Shown here piece after piece: positions 1 to 12,169 of a stretch of DNA of 64,000 nt (position 1 is its first letter; the number at the start of each line of letters is the position of its first letter). Below the pieces are notes generated by a model, which searched no databases, had not been told where the DNA came from, and saw nothing but the letters and a program-made list of their open reading frames with translations. The DNA comes from Saturnia japonica (Eukaryota > Arthropoda > Insecta > Lepidoptera > Saturniidae). A program made the translations under genes and the position numbers. The stretch is from assembly GCA_033032175.1 (NCBI GenBank), contig CM065320.1, positions 14,775,413 to 14,839,412 of the forward strand, given 5' to 3'.

Positions 1-1119
1 AAAAAAAAGTATAGTATTATTTTGAAGTGGGCGATCATGAAATTTATAGAGGAAATTTAGAATTTTATATTTAACGCTTTATATGTGGCAGATACACTTA
101 CACGAAAAGATTTTAGTAATTTTTGACGATTGATGTAGAAAGCTATGGGTTGCAGAGGCCTTGTAACATTATGGCTGAAATTACGTTACTTCAATTACCT
201 AAATAATCCTATAAGTATACTTTAACCCAAAGGGCTGAGTGATTATAAAAATTTAGATTTAAAAAATCAAAGTCAATTTACCCGTCGATACAATTAAAGT
301 CCTGGTTAGTTATATCAATAATACAGAAATTAAGACAGATAATTTATATGGAAAGATAAGTCGACCAGAGTTCACATCAGGCCTTTGGTCATAGTATCGT
401 TAACCTCTTTGACACACCAGTTTGCGTTAGGTGGAACAATGACCAGAGTTACAAATAGTCGCAGTTAGCCATATTTTGCGAAAGAACGTTTTGGAAAGAA
501 ACTAGTTAAAATATATAAAATGAGTTACGAATGGAGCCAGTTGCAAATAGGATATGTTGCAAAAAAAGTAGCTAAGAATCCGTTTTTATGTACTAACTAT
601 TATAATTAAACAATTAATTCAATTGAAGGCTTTGCACAAACCACTGAGTAATTTATAGTTATATCAAATGCAATTGGACTGACCACACAAATAGTTATAA
701 TAAATAAATAATTCATTGCGGTAATACCCGCTATGGCATTTGGTTTTTGTCGACAAGGATTCAGTCGCGGATATAAAACAGTTTTGGGAATCGTTTGTTA
801 TGGTGATTTAGTCGCGTTACTTGTGTACGTAAAACACATGTACATTGTTGTTAGAAAAGATGGAATATATGATTCATTTGTTTATATTAATTAAACATAG
901 GCGTGTTTAGCGTAGAGTTTTGCAAAACATTGTGAAGTTATATTTACTAGCGTGTTTACTAATTCAACCGCGTTCGATAATAAGTACCTGACACCATCAT
1001 TGCTTAAAGGTGAAGAAAAAACATATTTATTAAACAAAAATTGCATTGCATTGTATTGTTTTAAATGCATCACTTAGGATTTTTTTGTAGGTTTAGCGTT
1101 TGACCACAATCTCACGTCA
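1..1119. other. no recognisable feature
   Basis: AT-rich non-coding sequence. The 60-codon minus frame at 891-1073 has no protein-like features. Confidence 0.5.
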
Positions 1120-1350
1120 CGATAAGTGACGGCTCTCCAGTGCAGCTGCTGGAACACACTTATTTTTGCTTGGTTGCAGATTTTTAAGTAGACAGTGGTA
1201 GCTAGCCAAGTGGGCATTGGAAAGTGTTTTACCACCTATAGTTTCATCACGATATTTTCCTTCACCGAAACCTCAGGCTCATTTCAGGTAATGGAACTCA
1301 TGGTGAATAACGCGGGATCCGTACACGCTACCACTGACCCACTTTTGCCT
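1120..1350 (-). mobile_element. SINE family B, degraded
   Basis: Shares TCCAGTGCAGCTGCTGG, GTGGTAGCTAGCCAAGTGGG, CCTTCACCGAAACCTCAGGC and a tRNA-like right end (CTACCACTGACCCA) with the copy at 14.8 kb. The B-box is eroded. Confidence 0.75.
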
Positions 1351-1649
1351 TAAATAATGGTCATCTTCAAAAGGATCTTGGTAAGCAATTGTCACCGTGA
1401 AATTCCTAAGCACCGATATGCAAGAGATTTATGAATTAATTTTTGATCTGTGTCGTGGTAAAACTATAAATGATGATTATAGGAAGTATTCGTACAAATT
1501 ATCAAATTACTAAAGGCATATTTCATCCTTCCTCCCAGAAGACATAACCATGTATACAAATATATATTTAGTTAGATAGAATTTTCTACGGTTAGCGAAT
1601 TAGTCAGATTGCGACATAATTGCATTTAAGGTAACAGTTCCAGCCAAGG

Positions 1650-1795
1650 TTCGGCCTCTTTGGCACCCTTGAGCGTTAGTTGCCAAGCTTTCGCGGCTAC
1701 CTACCTTCAGCCTTCAGCGCTCGCCCCCAATCTCGGTGAAACTATTAAAGCCTACTGACGCTTCAGGGCCCTTACTGCTAAGTATGAAGTCAGGT
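1650..1795. repeat. GC-richer repeat fragment
   Basis: Contains, inverted, ATTGGGGGCGAGCGCTGAAG, which matches the 14.5-kb repeat. The rest is unidentified. Confidence 0.4.
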
Positions 1796-2510
1796 AAAAA
1801 AAGGAATGATTAAATTACTTCTGGGCTGTCCCTGTCGAAGAAGTATGAATGAAATATTGAAATTTGTAAAGAATTGGCAAATTTGACTGAATCATGCGGT
1901 GATGTGATATTGTATGTGTATTGTGAATCAAAAACCAGTTTGTAATTCCTATAATATATTTCTAAAGTTTACACGCTACTGTACTTTGTGGTCCGAATAA
2001 GTCTTTATTATTAAAAGCCTATTTTAATCTACACTCATCTATAGGTAAAATAATATACTTGAAAATACATGATTAGCATAAGTTTCTCGGTAGTGTTTAC
2101 TTCCCAAATCAACGTTATCTCAATCGATCATATATACTGACGCAAGGGTCATACTGTGCTGTTCTAAGAAATATATTCGTTACGTCCATAACTTATATTC
2201 CGTGAACGTGGTCTTACCGTGCTGTGGTAGTTCGTTTGCAAATTACATTTTTACGCAATTGATTATGAAAGTTCCATTTTCCTCGTTCGGTTAGGCTTTT
2301 ACGCTCAAATTAGAATCTTATTGTGGCCGGTTGTGTAAGACGAGCGTATTGAAAGTAAGTTTATGAGGATAATATTAAATAAACACAGTTTGCTTTTGCT
2401 CGAAGTAATATTAACTAACTATTGTAATGTAGTAATATTTAAGTAAATATTAAGTAAGCCCTTCTCAATCCTGGGTTCTGCACCTGATTGAACTATTTTA
2501 GTGGACACAT

Positions 2511-2903
2511 ATGAAAAACATTATGAAATCAGAGGATGTGGGTGTTTCGTCATCCAGACCAAACATATTTATTTATTCTCGAGAAATGAAGCATATAGTA
2601 CTTGTAGAGCTTACTGTACCGTGGGAAACTAATATACCTAAAGACCACGCAATAAAAATGAATAAATATTACGATCTATGTAATGAGCTAAACAAAAACG
2701 GCTATGCGGTTAACTTGTATGCGGTGGAAGTGGGAGCGAGAGGTATTCTAACGAAATCTCTCTATAACTTGCTAAAATACTTCGGCCTGTCGAGAACTGC
2801 AGTAAGTTCTATTTTAGAACGGGTATCTAAAGCAGCAATAACAGGCTCTTACCAATTGTGGCTTGTCAGGGAGGATATCGCGGGCAGTCAAGGTGAGCGC
2901 TGA
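2511..2903 (+). pseudogene. retrotransposon restriction-like endonuclease (RLE) fragment
   Basis: An intact 130-codon frame with protein-like composition. Residues 16-39 (RPNIFIY...VLVELTVPWE), K49/K52 with a following Tyr (IKMNKYYDL), and YAVEVGARG at 70-78 match the pattern of the C-terminal RLE (PD-(D/E)xK-type) nuclease of R2/R4/NeSL-like non-LTR retrotransposons. In that family a PD, an (E/D)xT-PWE strand, a K...Y and a V.VGARG segment occur in this order. RLE nicks the target DNA to prime reverse transcription. Here the PD is P17-N18, so a usual metal ligand is replaced. There is an in-frame stop just upstream, and no reverse transcriptase was recognised nearby. It is most likely a 5'-truncated, dead copy. 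Domestication cannot be excluded because the frame is uninterrupted. Confidence 0.5.
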
Positions 2904-3149
2904 TGTGCATCAAAAGGGGACCCCTTAAACTTACACCTGGGTCACAAGTTCCGGGGGCTGCTCGTCTTCCCTCTGTCTGCCATACGATGGACCCGGCACC
3001 CGCACGGCGAATTCATGGAATGCTAAGATGTTTGTGTCTTTCTAGAGATTTCTTTCTTCTGGAGGCAGTTTAACTCTTTAAATACCTCCATCCTACAGAA
3101 GATCGCGACTTAATACCATTGTGTTGTGATCCTGCGGTGAGTAGATTTT

Positions 3150-3262
3150 TTTAAATACAATAAAGATGGAAAACGAGCATACTGCACGTCTGATGGTAAG
3201 CGACTATCGAAGCTTATGAACGCTTGTAATACCATAGGCCCGGATCTTAAGGGATCTTGGAG
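3150..3262. repeat. dispersed short repeat (family C)
   Basis: GTCTGATGGTAAGCGACTAT, then GCTTATGAACGCTTGTAATA, then CCATAGG resembles the blocks at 16.2 and 41.7 kb (GGTCACCGCAGCTTATGGAC, then CTCGCAACACCAGAAGCATC). Probably a SINE- or LINE-derived tail. Confidence 0.55.
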
Positions 3263-3483
3263 AACAAGGTATTCATAAAAATGTAATTCATGTATATAAC
3301 ACAAATATTATTATTATCAAAATAAATTATCTTATCGCGCTTTTGACCTTTGTTAACTTTGACCGTAACAGATAACAGATAACTGCGCAGTTAAATAAGA
3401 AAATAAACCATAATACACTTATAAGTCTATACGTACAACTTTTTATTAAATTCACCATCTAGGTATTATAGCCTAGGTAGGCG

Positions 3484-3831
3484 GTATTTCATCGGAAAAT
3501 GTGAAAAAAACCGCCGTTCGACTGCAGAAGTAGTTCAAAGTGGCTCGGATAACTTCGCAGCGCTTCGGGCGGCTTCGTGTTGTCTCGCTGGTCGACGCTC
3601 GCGCATACACCATCGAGACGCGCGCCGCGCCGCTCTGTTCGCATAAGTGCACGCGTTCTAAAAAAATACCTCCCATTTCCAATCATACGTCAGGGGATAA
3701 AAGCGTAACGCGATATGGACTGATTTGTTTACATTATAACGATAATATTAAACATTGGTTTTTACCCAAGCGAAATTTTTATACACGGGCAAAGTGAACG
3801 AATCGTTTTTGTTGGACTGTTGAACGAAAAC
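3484..3831 (+). promoter_or_regulatory. CpG-rich putative distal promoter and 5' UTR
   Basis: The 3530-3660 stretch is dense in CpG (GCGCTTCGGGCGGCTTCGTG, then GAGACGCGCGCCGCGCCGCT). It is followed by AT-rich leader-like sequence and the ATG at 3832. Three overlapping ORFs on both strands here are explained by base composition. The direction is assigned only from the downstream donor. Confidence 0.35.
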
Positions 3832-3870
3832 ATGCATTGGGAGAACGGTTTTATCGAGGAGACTGATACG
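3832..3870 (+). CDS. candidate alternative first coding exon (distal promoter)
   Basis: ATG with A at -3 (GAAAACATGC) opens 13 codons, MHWENGFIEETDT, ending at the donor ACG|GTGAGT in phase 0. It therefore also fits in frame onto the exon at 50890. About 150-350 bases upstream lies a CpG-rich, promoter-like block. The structure mirrors the candidate at 39.8 kb and suggests alternative promoters, but the implied intron would be 47 kb. It may equally be the first exon of a different gene or a chance match. Confidence 0.25.
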
Positions 3871-5007
3871 GTGAGTGATTTCTTAATCTATATTTTTTAA
3901 TCTTAAACAAATATATATAAGTTTTAATTAAATACTAATGTGATTCTAAATTATGAAACCGAGTCGGCCGTGCACAAACACTGTTATGGCATATCGCGTA
4001 TGTATGTACCGACTCGTATGTGTGCGTCAACTTTCTAGTTTTCGCTCGACGCTCTACGTATTTACATAAAACGTGAACAGTTTTTCATAATATAAACCAC
4101 ATGGAAGAGCTTTGAGGCTTATTTTAGTGTTTAAACATTCATTGTTCACGACCCCGGCTGTGACGTGATTAGGAATGGCTCTATTATATGGCGAATAAAC
4201 GACCGACGTTGATTTTGACGTGATTCGGTATATACGCAACGGGGCGGTGTTAATATGGCGCTGTTCGTATTTTAGTTGTTTCCTATTTATTTGTGCATCG
4301 TTTTAGGTACCTTGTTTTTTTAGGTAACTGATTTGGGTGATTTCAACAACCGACCGTAACGTTTAGATTGTATTTATAGGAGGTACCAGAATATAATGAC
4401 TTAAATATAAATAATCTTCAATCCTTAGTCGGCCTTAGAGTGACCTTGGTCTCAAATTTTCAGTTTCAAATAATATGCGTAAATAATCATTAAAACCTTT
4501 ATTTTAGATTAGATTGCAATAAGTTTTGGAATTATTCACGAGACTGTCACTAAGGGTTAAAATAGGGCACATTCAAGGACATACCTTTCTAAAATATACA
4601 TAAATGTACGTAGGTACATGTATGTAACTACGTAGTGACACAAAAAGCATCAGCCAGTTTCTTAAATTATTATGCCCGTGGGAAGACAGGACAGGACAAT
4701 CGAATATTTATAAATCCGGAGAATTTTGGAGTACGATGTCCAATATTATATATTACACAAAATAATTTTTAATAATTTTCAAGTAAGATTTTTGTGTAGA
4801 GAACACGATGCTTAAATCTGTGTCCTTTATGAACATCCCCGTAATGTAAATCAAAATATAGGGTTGTTAGTCAAGTAAGTAAATTAAATTAACAAATATG
4901 AATTAATTTACGCACGTAAGATTTTCATTGTACAAAAACAAAATATCTTATAACCATTATAAAATCATTTTGTGTTATTTTTTTTTTTTTTTATTTACCT
5001 GATGTTG
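3871..5007. other. non-coding; start of presumed long intron
   Basis: Begins with the GTGAGT donor of the distal candidate exon. A moderately CpG-bearing stretch (about 3960-4250) may be part of the promoter region. Nothing else recognised. Confidence 0.4.
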
Positions 5008-5145
5008 AAGACGATGCACCTGAAGATGGTAACACGTTAAACGTAAAGTGACTGGTGTTTGAATGTAGCCGCCGCCGCCGTAACACACCTAAAGGTTCTT
5101 GGCGACAGAATTTTTATTTGAGGGTAGTAGTGGTCAAGGCCGGCA
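5008..5145 (-). mobile_element. SINE family B, fragment with (GCC)n
   Basis: Diverged piece lacking the tRNA head (GAAGATGGTAACACG, then CACACCTAAAGGTTCTTGGC, then TTGAGGGTAGTAG). A short GCC repeat (GCCGCCGCCG) has grown inside it. Confidence 0.55.
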
Positions 5146-5184
5146 TTAAAAACACCCTACCGCCATGATATGGTTACAAAACTT

Positions 5185-5387
5185 TGTCTGTTTTTCCAAG
5201 ATTTTTCATTGATGCTCCGCTCCTATTGATCATAGCATGATGTTATATAGCCTATTATAGCCTTTCTCGGTAAAATTAAATGGGCTATCCAACACCGAAA
5301 CATTTTTTCCATTCGAACCAGTAGTTCCTGAGATTAGCGTGTTCAACCAAACAAACAAACTCTTCAGCTTTATATTATTAGTACAGA
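5185..5387 (-). mobile_element. Helitron-like element, 5' part (type 1)
   Basis: On the minus strand it begins TCTGTACTAATAATATAAAG, then CTGAAGAGTTTG and ACACGCTAATCTCAGGAACT, the opening shared by all type-1 copies here. The CTAG end is missing. Confidence 0.7.
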
Positions 5388-6049
5388 TTTGAACTCATAA
5401 CGATCTACGCGGTGTCCGAACATTACCACTGGGCTATTAATATTCCAATCGCTGTCGTTTATAATAATAAATAACTAATTGTATTCTATATAAATAAAAA
5501 TTAAATACTGTATGTTGGTTACCACATCACTTGAGAAAGGCTAGCCAATTTGGTTAATACTTTTTTTAGAATGTTAGTAATAGTGAGAATAAGGTTTGAG
5601 TGAATACCTTACCTTCTAGGCAAGCGTGCTATATCTTAGACCACATCATCAGTTACGATCAGGCGAGATAGTGGTCTAACGAAAGCCTATCCATAGTAAA
5701 AAAAGGTTTTTAGAGAAGGATTTTTTTAATGGACCCTGAAAATAGGAAAATTTTGGAAAAACGGGAAAACATATAATTTTCCGTTGCTATTAGTTTCGGG
5801 GCGAACAATGTATGGGGACAGAACAATGTCCTTTCAAAACTGCACAAACGGATTAATTAGATATTTTTTTGAACACGTTTTCACACAAATGAAAAGCTGC
5901 GGAGGACTCAGTAACATTGTATCAGTATATAACATACAAAATACTGAAAATAAATACTTAAAAGCTTACTGTTGCTTATGTTGAAATAAGAAATCACAAA
6001 ATAAGCGTTTTCTCGCAAATCTGATTTCCTAGCTGTGTAATTGTCCCTC

Positions 6050-6078
6050 TACGGGCGCGGCGCGGCGCGGCAGCGATA
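6050..6078. repeat. GC-rich core, possibly MITE-derived
   Basis: GGGCGCGGCGCGGCGCGGCA in AT-rich DNA, the complement-like motif of the 60.3-kb MITE core. No inverted ends were recognised. Confidence 0.35.
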
Positions 6079-7439
6079 TGTTGCGTTGTGTGGAAGGAAC
6101 CTCTGTAGTGCGGTTCGGACTCACAATTTTACCGATTTTTGTTCCATATGTCGTCGATACAAAAAAAAAAAGCAATGATAAGTAAAATGATCATACCATT
6201 ATTTCTACCAACACCAGTAACAACCCGACTTGATGAAATAGAATAAGTAAATTCATTAATATATTTTATTAAATAAAATTATAAAATCATATAAAAACCT
6301 AATACATATTAAATTCTTTTTTGCCTTAGAAACAGCCTCTTTCATGTGATTCTTTCACTTCCCGAGCGGGCATATTTGCACCATGAGTAGAAAATTATTA
6401 GCAACGTACAATCATAATTTCGCCTTTAATTATTTTATGTTAAGGTTTCATTCTGGTTAATACGTATTTAAGATGGAGCGATTTCATGATTGAAATAAAG
6501 AAGTGAGTTGTTTTTAAGTCAACAGTAGCTTTTGACTTGACTTTGTTACTTATTACAGCGATACTGTCATTTAACAATTAACATTTAACAATATCTTTGT
6601 TATAATATATAATATATTAACAGTGGGATTAGAACGTGGCATACTTTCAAATCTTTGTTGTTCGTATCAGTAATAACTTTGCTCTCGAGGATAGTATATA
6701 TGCCAATTTTAAGTATATTTTTGTGACATAAGAGAGTCAAAGGGTAAAAACTAAACACTTTTTAAATTCATTACCGTAGGAAAGATGATGTAAGCAATAT
6801 GATTATTATCGGTTTAAACGGTTTCGTTGAAACAAACAAGCTTGTAGAGATAACCTATCAAAGAAAATACTGAGCGAGATGTTAAATAAATAGTCATGTG
6901 GGTGCGATAAGGATAGTGCGTTGAGTAATTGTTATCATATTTTGTTATAATGGTTAGATATATCTTTGTAATGACGCGGTTTATAAGTAGTTGGTCTAAA
7001 ATTGGGGCGTTTTTTATTGGGTTTTGTATTCAATGACTCAAAAAGTAACATTTTATGGCAGGCAACTAGCATGTTAGAGTTTATGGGGGGTCAAACAACA
7101 TCTTAATACATAAGGCAACCAAGCCAATCTCACTTGCACATGGTGCACCATGTTGAATAACAAACGAGGACATGGCGATAGCAGGGTGGTAGAGCTGTAC
7201 AGCCCAACTAAAAGGGATATTAGATATAATAGGTTCCTACTACCAGTACAAGGTTTCAGGGTCTTATAAATGGTCAATATTACCAATATTTCAGTATCTT
7301 AGTATTTGCTATTTGCTTGAGTGTACAAGCTTTTTTAGCCACTATCTACCATCCTTGTCGACTGGATCACGACTACCATGCATATTACGGTGAAAAGCTC
7401 GTCATAATGATTCGCTTATGCTCATAGCGTTTTGGGTTT

Positions 7440-7555
7440 GCCCGGTGCGTATCCAGGTTCTTATTTATGCAGGGCAGCATGATAGCTGCCATTTTTTTTT
7501 GGATTGTTGTACTGTATTTACCATCAGACACAATTCCGATACTAAGCCGAGCAAA
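7440..7555. repeat. dispersed short repeat (family G)
   Basis: TTTATGCAGGGCAGCATGAT, then TTTACCATCAGACAC. Related pieces occur near 9.1, 12.1 and 58.2 kb (GCAGGCTGGCATGACAGC type). Confidence 0.45.
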
Positions 7556-7846
7556 ATAAATTAATATACGGTTTCTCTTTCGTAGGTATAAAATTTTAAA
7601 TCAATGTCGAAACGAGTACATACTTATTTTTAATGTTTTTATTTTGTTAATTGTATACGTTTGTAAAATATCATTTATACACGCATCACGCTTCTCTCTT
7701 AATAGGATAGGTAGAGATCATGTCCTTCCATTTGCTAAGATCCTGATATTTTGCTTCTTCAACATTCATCAATATTTTTAGAGTACTCTAAATATATACA
7801 AATATCATTAATGCCGTGTCTAAGGAATAAGTTGAAATTACTTATT

Positions 7847-7999
7847 TATATTTTACTAATATAATAAATGTGAAAGTGTGTATGTTTGTGGATGTTTGTT
7901 ACTCAATCACGCAAAAACAACTAAACGGATTTAGATGAATTTTGCTACACAGATAGTTATATCCAATAATACGCCGACGAAGTAGCGGGTACCTGCTAG
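7847..7999 (+). mobile_element. Helitron-like element, short copy (type 3)
   Basis: TATTTTACTAATATAATAAA, then TGTGAAAGTGTGTATG, then CGCAAAAACAACTAAACGG, to GGTACCTGCTAG|T. Shares CGCAAAAAC..CTAAACGGAT with the copy at 36.8 kb. Confidence 0.6.
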
Positions 8000-9104
8000 T
8001 TGTTAATATATTTTTAAAATGTTTACACCATTAACATTTTATTTCGAACTGATCTGAGTACATAAATGTAAAAATGGTTTTGCTCAGATACTCCTAAAGT
8101 ATACAATTAGGTATACATACCTATTGTAGTCATCATTTTAAATAAACAAGTATGTTTAATAGTTTAAATTTAATTGCAAAAATAATATAATAAAAATATT
8201 TGTTATTCATTGTTTATTAATTTCATTAAAAATAATGTTGGATTTTATTTTCAGTAATAATACTACTCTCACACTATTTCATAAGTTTGTACGATTTACA
8301 TATAAGACAGAGTTACTTACGCTTTTATAATATTAGTATGGATATATCATGCTTGTCTAAAAATATACCGCTACTATTAAAAACTCTACTCTTATCGCTA
8401 TGTAGATGCGTCAGTTGTGGCGAGAGATGTCGCTACAAGCTTAATCACTAAATTAAAATGTCATACCACGATGCATTAAACATGCGATTTTAAAGATCAA
8501 GTATCAAAAGGTCTCTTTTATTTGTAGGAGGTCATGTGAGAATGTTTTTTTAAGCCTTGAGACTTCCTCTCATAGAATTCAACTTTACCTTTAACCTTTT
8601 GTAATTGAATTCAATTTAGGTTATGTATGTATGTAAGTAACAAAAAAAACGTTAGTAAATTCTAAAAATTCGCCCACTATAACTTAAACAAAAATTGTGT
8701 ATAACGTACATAAAAGTACACGCTAATTATAGATAATTTCGCATAATATTGAAGACGGTATATCGACACCCAATATGATATTATCGCGAGGTAGTTATAA
8801 TAAAATACAAGTATGAACTAAGCAAATACAAATATCGTTAATCAATTAGTTATATTTCACAAATATTTAGTCTATAAGCTTTAAAAATAGGTGTAATTCA
8901 ATTTACATTTGAATCTAATTTTTTCTTCTCTTTTCCGCAAAAGTACCACATGCGTTGAGCTCCGGAGCCACAGTTTTAGGATAACATCCATCTCGGAACG
9001 AACTAAAAAATTCTCTATCGTTGTCGTACTGTGAAACAGTGGAAAAATCTTCAGGTTAATATGTTCTCTACTTTTTACGACATCGGGTCCTTCAAGCGTA
9101 ACGT
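8000..9104. other. no recognisable feature
   Basis: AT-rich. TTATAATATTAGTATGGATA near 8.33 kb looks like a scrap of a Helitron-like end. Confidence 0.4.
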
Positions 9105-9195
9105 GAAAGGATTTTTATGCAGGCCGGGATGACAGTGGCGACCGCTATGTTCATGCTTACCATCAGAGGCAGTACCGTCAGTTTCCTGAGCGATT
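9105..9195. repeat. dispersed short repeat (family G)
   Basis: TTTTTATGCAGGCCGGGATG, then ACAGTGGCGACC, then CTTACCATCAGAGGC. Confidence 0.45.
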
Positions 9196-9908
9196 ATAAA
9201 AAAAATCATTATTAAAAAAGACATTAAGTTGTAAATCTATATTAAACGGCTCTACTGAAAATATCGATAAATGATTTACGATGTTATTCATATTGTGTAT
9301 GGACATATTAATACTCAAACAATTTCTTAAAAGTAAAAAAAAAAACTATCATAGTACAACCATATGATTACGAAGCGTGTTTACGCTACATTAGATCGAG
9401 GTCTTATAATTAACAAGGCACTTTCTCGTGGAATAATCGCGGCGTTTGTGCCTCGCGTTCTGGATACACCCTAATTGGATGACTAATGCGATTGTACTTT
9501 GTTATTAAACCTAATGGAAATTGTTTTACAAAGAAAAATAATTGTACTTACACAATTATGCTGTAAAGAAAGCTGCTGGTAGCTTTTGATATTTTTTAGC
9601 ATTTGCTCGCGACTCCGTTCCTTTCCTTTTGTAAACTGGGAGTAAAAGTTGTAATATTACAAAAACTTTGGGAGTGTTCGCGCAACAAATTACTAAAGGA
9701 GACTGGTATTTTTGGGCCTAGAATGTAATTAGTTGAAATATGGTTTATAAAATCGAATATATTTTTGTTTTTAAAATTGTACAATATCATTAAAATTCAC
9801 AATCAACAAAATAAGTAAACTAATAACTTTAAAAGATAATAAACATAACCCTTTTTTAATATTGATCCTACTTCAAAAATAGTTATTTGAAGTTTATTAC
9901 ATGACTCC

Positions 9909-9953
9909 GCTTTTAGATTGCAAAAAATCTTTGCTTTTAGATTGCAAAAAATC
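9909..9953 (+). repeat. two-copy 24-bp tandem repeat
   Basis: GCTTTTAGATTGCAAAAAAT occurs twice, 24 bases apart. Confidence 0.8.
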
Positions 9954-10507
9954 CGCCTAATTTTCAGTTACTGTTTGATTAGCTATTAATTTACACCTTT
10001 TTCATATTTTTACATGTCTTTTTTTACCCAGGACCATGTCTGTATGAAAGAGTAACCGTCTCCTTTTCATCGCAATCGGATGAACTGTTAAAAACGCTTG
10101 GAAAAAGGAACGAGTAATTTTAACTCAGTAAACACCCTACTGGATAAGAAATAACGAAATAAGAGCAGCTGAATGATGGATAAGCGTACTACTATTTTAT
10201 GGTTACTGTCTTCATATCGAGCATTGGTTATATTGTTTTAGAAGTGATCTTATGGGAGGGTAAACCGCTTCGTAACGTAACGCGTTACGGCGCCACTCTG
10301 TCTGGCTTCCCTTCTCTACTCAGTGTTCTAATGTACATATTCAAGAATTGTAACTAAGGATAAAATATATTTTATAATCAATACAAGATTTTATTAATAA
10401 ATTACCTTTCCTCACGTTATCATATTAATATACATAAAGTTTAAGTAATAACGATGATGTAAATGAAGGTTACATAAACGTAAATATAGAATATTTAAGA
10501 GCTTACA

Positions 10508-10662
10508 TTAGGGGATTGAGGATGGTAGCTATCGAGGAGGGAATTAGAAAATGCTACCACAATACTATGGTTTTGTCGCATTGTTTTCCTTTACTGAAAG
10601 CATAGACTAATGTAAGGTTCGAACACACGTTGATCGGCGTAGTATCTGAGCAAGCTATCACT
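10508..10662 (-). mobile_element. SINE family B, head-side fragment
   Basis: Shares GGTAGCTATCGAGG, TTTTCCTTTACTGAAAGC, and the tRNA-like GTTCGAACACACGTTGATCG with AAGCTATCACTGA. Confidence 0.65.
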
Positions 10663-10746
10663 GATATATAATCCTTTTATTGTTCTTGAATCTTAATGAG
10701 CTGTAATTAATGATCTTTCACAATTTATATAGCGGTGTTTGTTATA

Positions 10747-12001
10747 TTGGGCGGGAAAAAGTGTTTTCGCATAACGTAGGTATAAACTTGTATAAAATTT
10801 ATTTAGCTGTACTATTTGTATCTGGCTGATTTTGGTAACATTAAAAAGGTTACATTGAAATTATAAAAAATAAATAAAAATAGTTGTTTCCTGCTATTTT
10901 TCATTTGTTTTTCTTTCTGTAAAATGAGTGAATCTAATGAAGAAATTCGATACATTTTAAAATATTATTACAAAAATGCAACTTACGCAGCAAAAAAAAT
11001 TTGTGATGTTTATGGACCTAATGCAGTGTCAGTAAGAGTAGCACATGGTTCGAACGTTTTCAGTCCGGAAAATATGATGTTAAAGATGCACCTCGCTCTG
11101 ATCGCCCGGGTACGAATAAAATAGACGCCATTTTTGAAAAAGTGGAGTAAGATCGGCATATCATTAATTATGATGTAGCTGAAAAACTGAAAATTGACCA
11201 CAAAATAGTTTTAACCCATTTGAGCCCATTTAAAAACTCTATATTTGAGTACCACACGAGCTCACTGAAAGAAACCTAATGAACCGTGTACTCGTTTGCG
11301 TTTCATTATTGAGACGTAATAAAACCGAGCCGTTTTCGAAGAGATTGATAACTGGCTATGAAAAGTGGATCACGTACGATAAGAACGTGTGAAAAGTTCG
11401 TGGTCTAAGGTCGACCAGGCTTCACGGACTGTGGCTAAACCTGGGTTAACTCGAAATAGGGTATGCTGTGTGTATGGTGGGACTGGAAGGGCATTAAGCA
11501 TTATGAGCTTTTACCGCCCGGCACAACTATCGATTCGGATCTCTACTACCAGCAACCGATGAGATTAAAGGAAGCAGTTGAGAGAAAGCGGCCGGAATTT
11601 ATCAACAGGAAGGGTGTGGTCTTTCATCACGATAACGCTAGACCACACACATTTTTGGCCATTTAACAAAAATTAAGAGTTTGGCTAGGAGGTGTTAGTG
11701 CATCCACCATATAGCCCTGACCTTGCACCTTCAGATTATCACCTGTTTCGGTCTCTTCAGAATTCTTTAGGTTCTGTAAGGTTAACATCAAGAGAGGACT
11801 GCCAAAACTACTTATTTGTCGCGTTTTTTTGATTAGAAGTCTCAAAGTTTCTATAGCATCGGTATCATGTCTCTACCTACAAAATGGCAGAAAGTCATCG
11901 AACAAAGCGGCACATATATACTGTAAATAAATGTAAATATCCTTTGAAAAAAATGTTTTGAGTTTTCATATAAAAATGCGAAGAGACTTTTCCCCGACCT
12001 A
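10747..12001 (+). mobile_element. full-length, inactive mariner element (Mar1)
   Basis: About 1.26 kb, the normal size for mariner. Left end TTGGGCGGGAAAAAGTGTTT and the reverse complement of the right end, TAGGTCGGGGAAAAGTCTCT, match at about 20 of 26 positions through TCGCAT. The left flank is TA (10745-10746); the right TA is blurred. Inside is a decayed transposase on the plus strand. The terminal mismatches and coding lesions indicate an old insertion. Confidence 0.85.
10924..11866 (+). pseudogene. mariner transposase, degenerate
   Basis: The N-terminal HTH region (MSESNEEIRYILKYYYKNAT...AAKKICDVYG, 10924-11124) is followed by frameshifts and stops. The catalytic core is recognisable: TGYEKWITYD near 11350, MLCVWWDWKGIKHYELLPPG at 11463, VFHHDNARPHT near 11620-11650, and HPPYSPDLAPSDYHLF from about 11701. 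Mariner transposases use a D,D34D triad. The first Asp, normally in GDE(K/T)W, is Tyr here (TGYEKW), while the Asp of HDNARPH and the Asp of SPDLAPSD remain. Together with the frame breaks this rules out activity. Confidence 0.85.
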
Positions 12002-12059
12002 TTATTTCAAAGTATCGTTTAATCTTATTATATGTTGATTAAAAAGATATATGTTTAAT

Positions 12060-12165
12060 TCAGTCCTTCGAATGAGGCGTGTTGTGTCACCGATGGTAGC
12101 CGTTGTTTTTGGACGGTACAGTACTTACTTACCATCAGATGCTGTAGTGTAGAGACATTGTGCTG
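12060..12165. repeat. dispersed short repeat (family G), diverged
   Basis: GATGGTAGCCGTTGTTTTTG, then CTTACCATCAGATG. Only the tail side is similar to the other copies. Confidence 0.35.
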
Positions 12166-12169
12166 AGCT

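Noticed and set aside
5045..5085. (GCC)n run as a CpG promoter
   Set aside because: It lies inside a degraded SINE-B fragment and is only a few units long.
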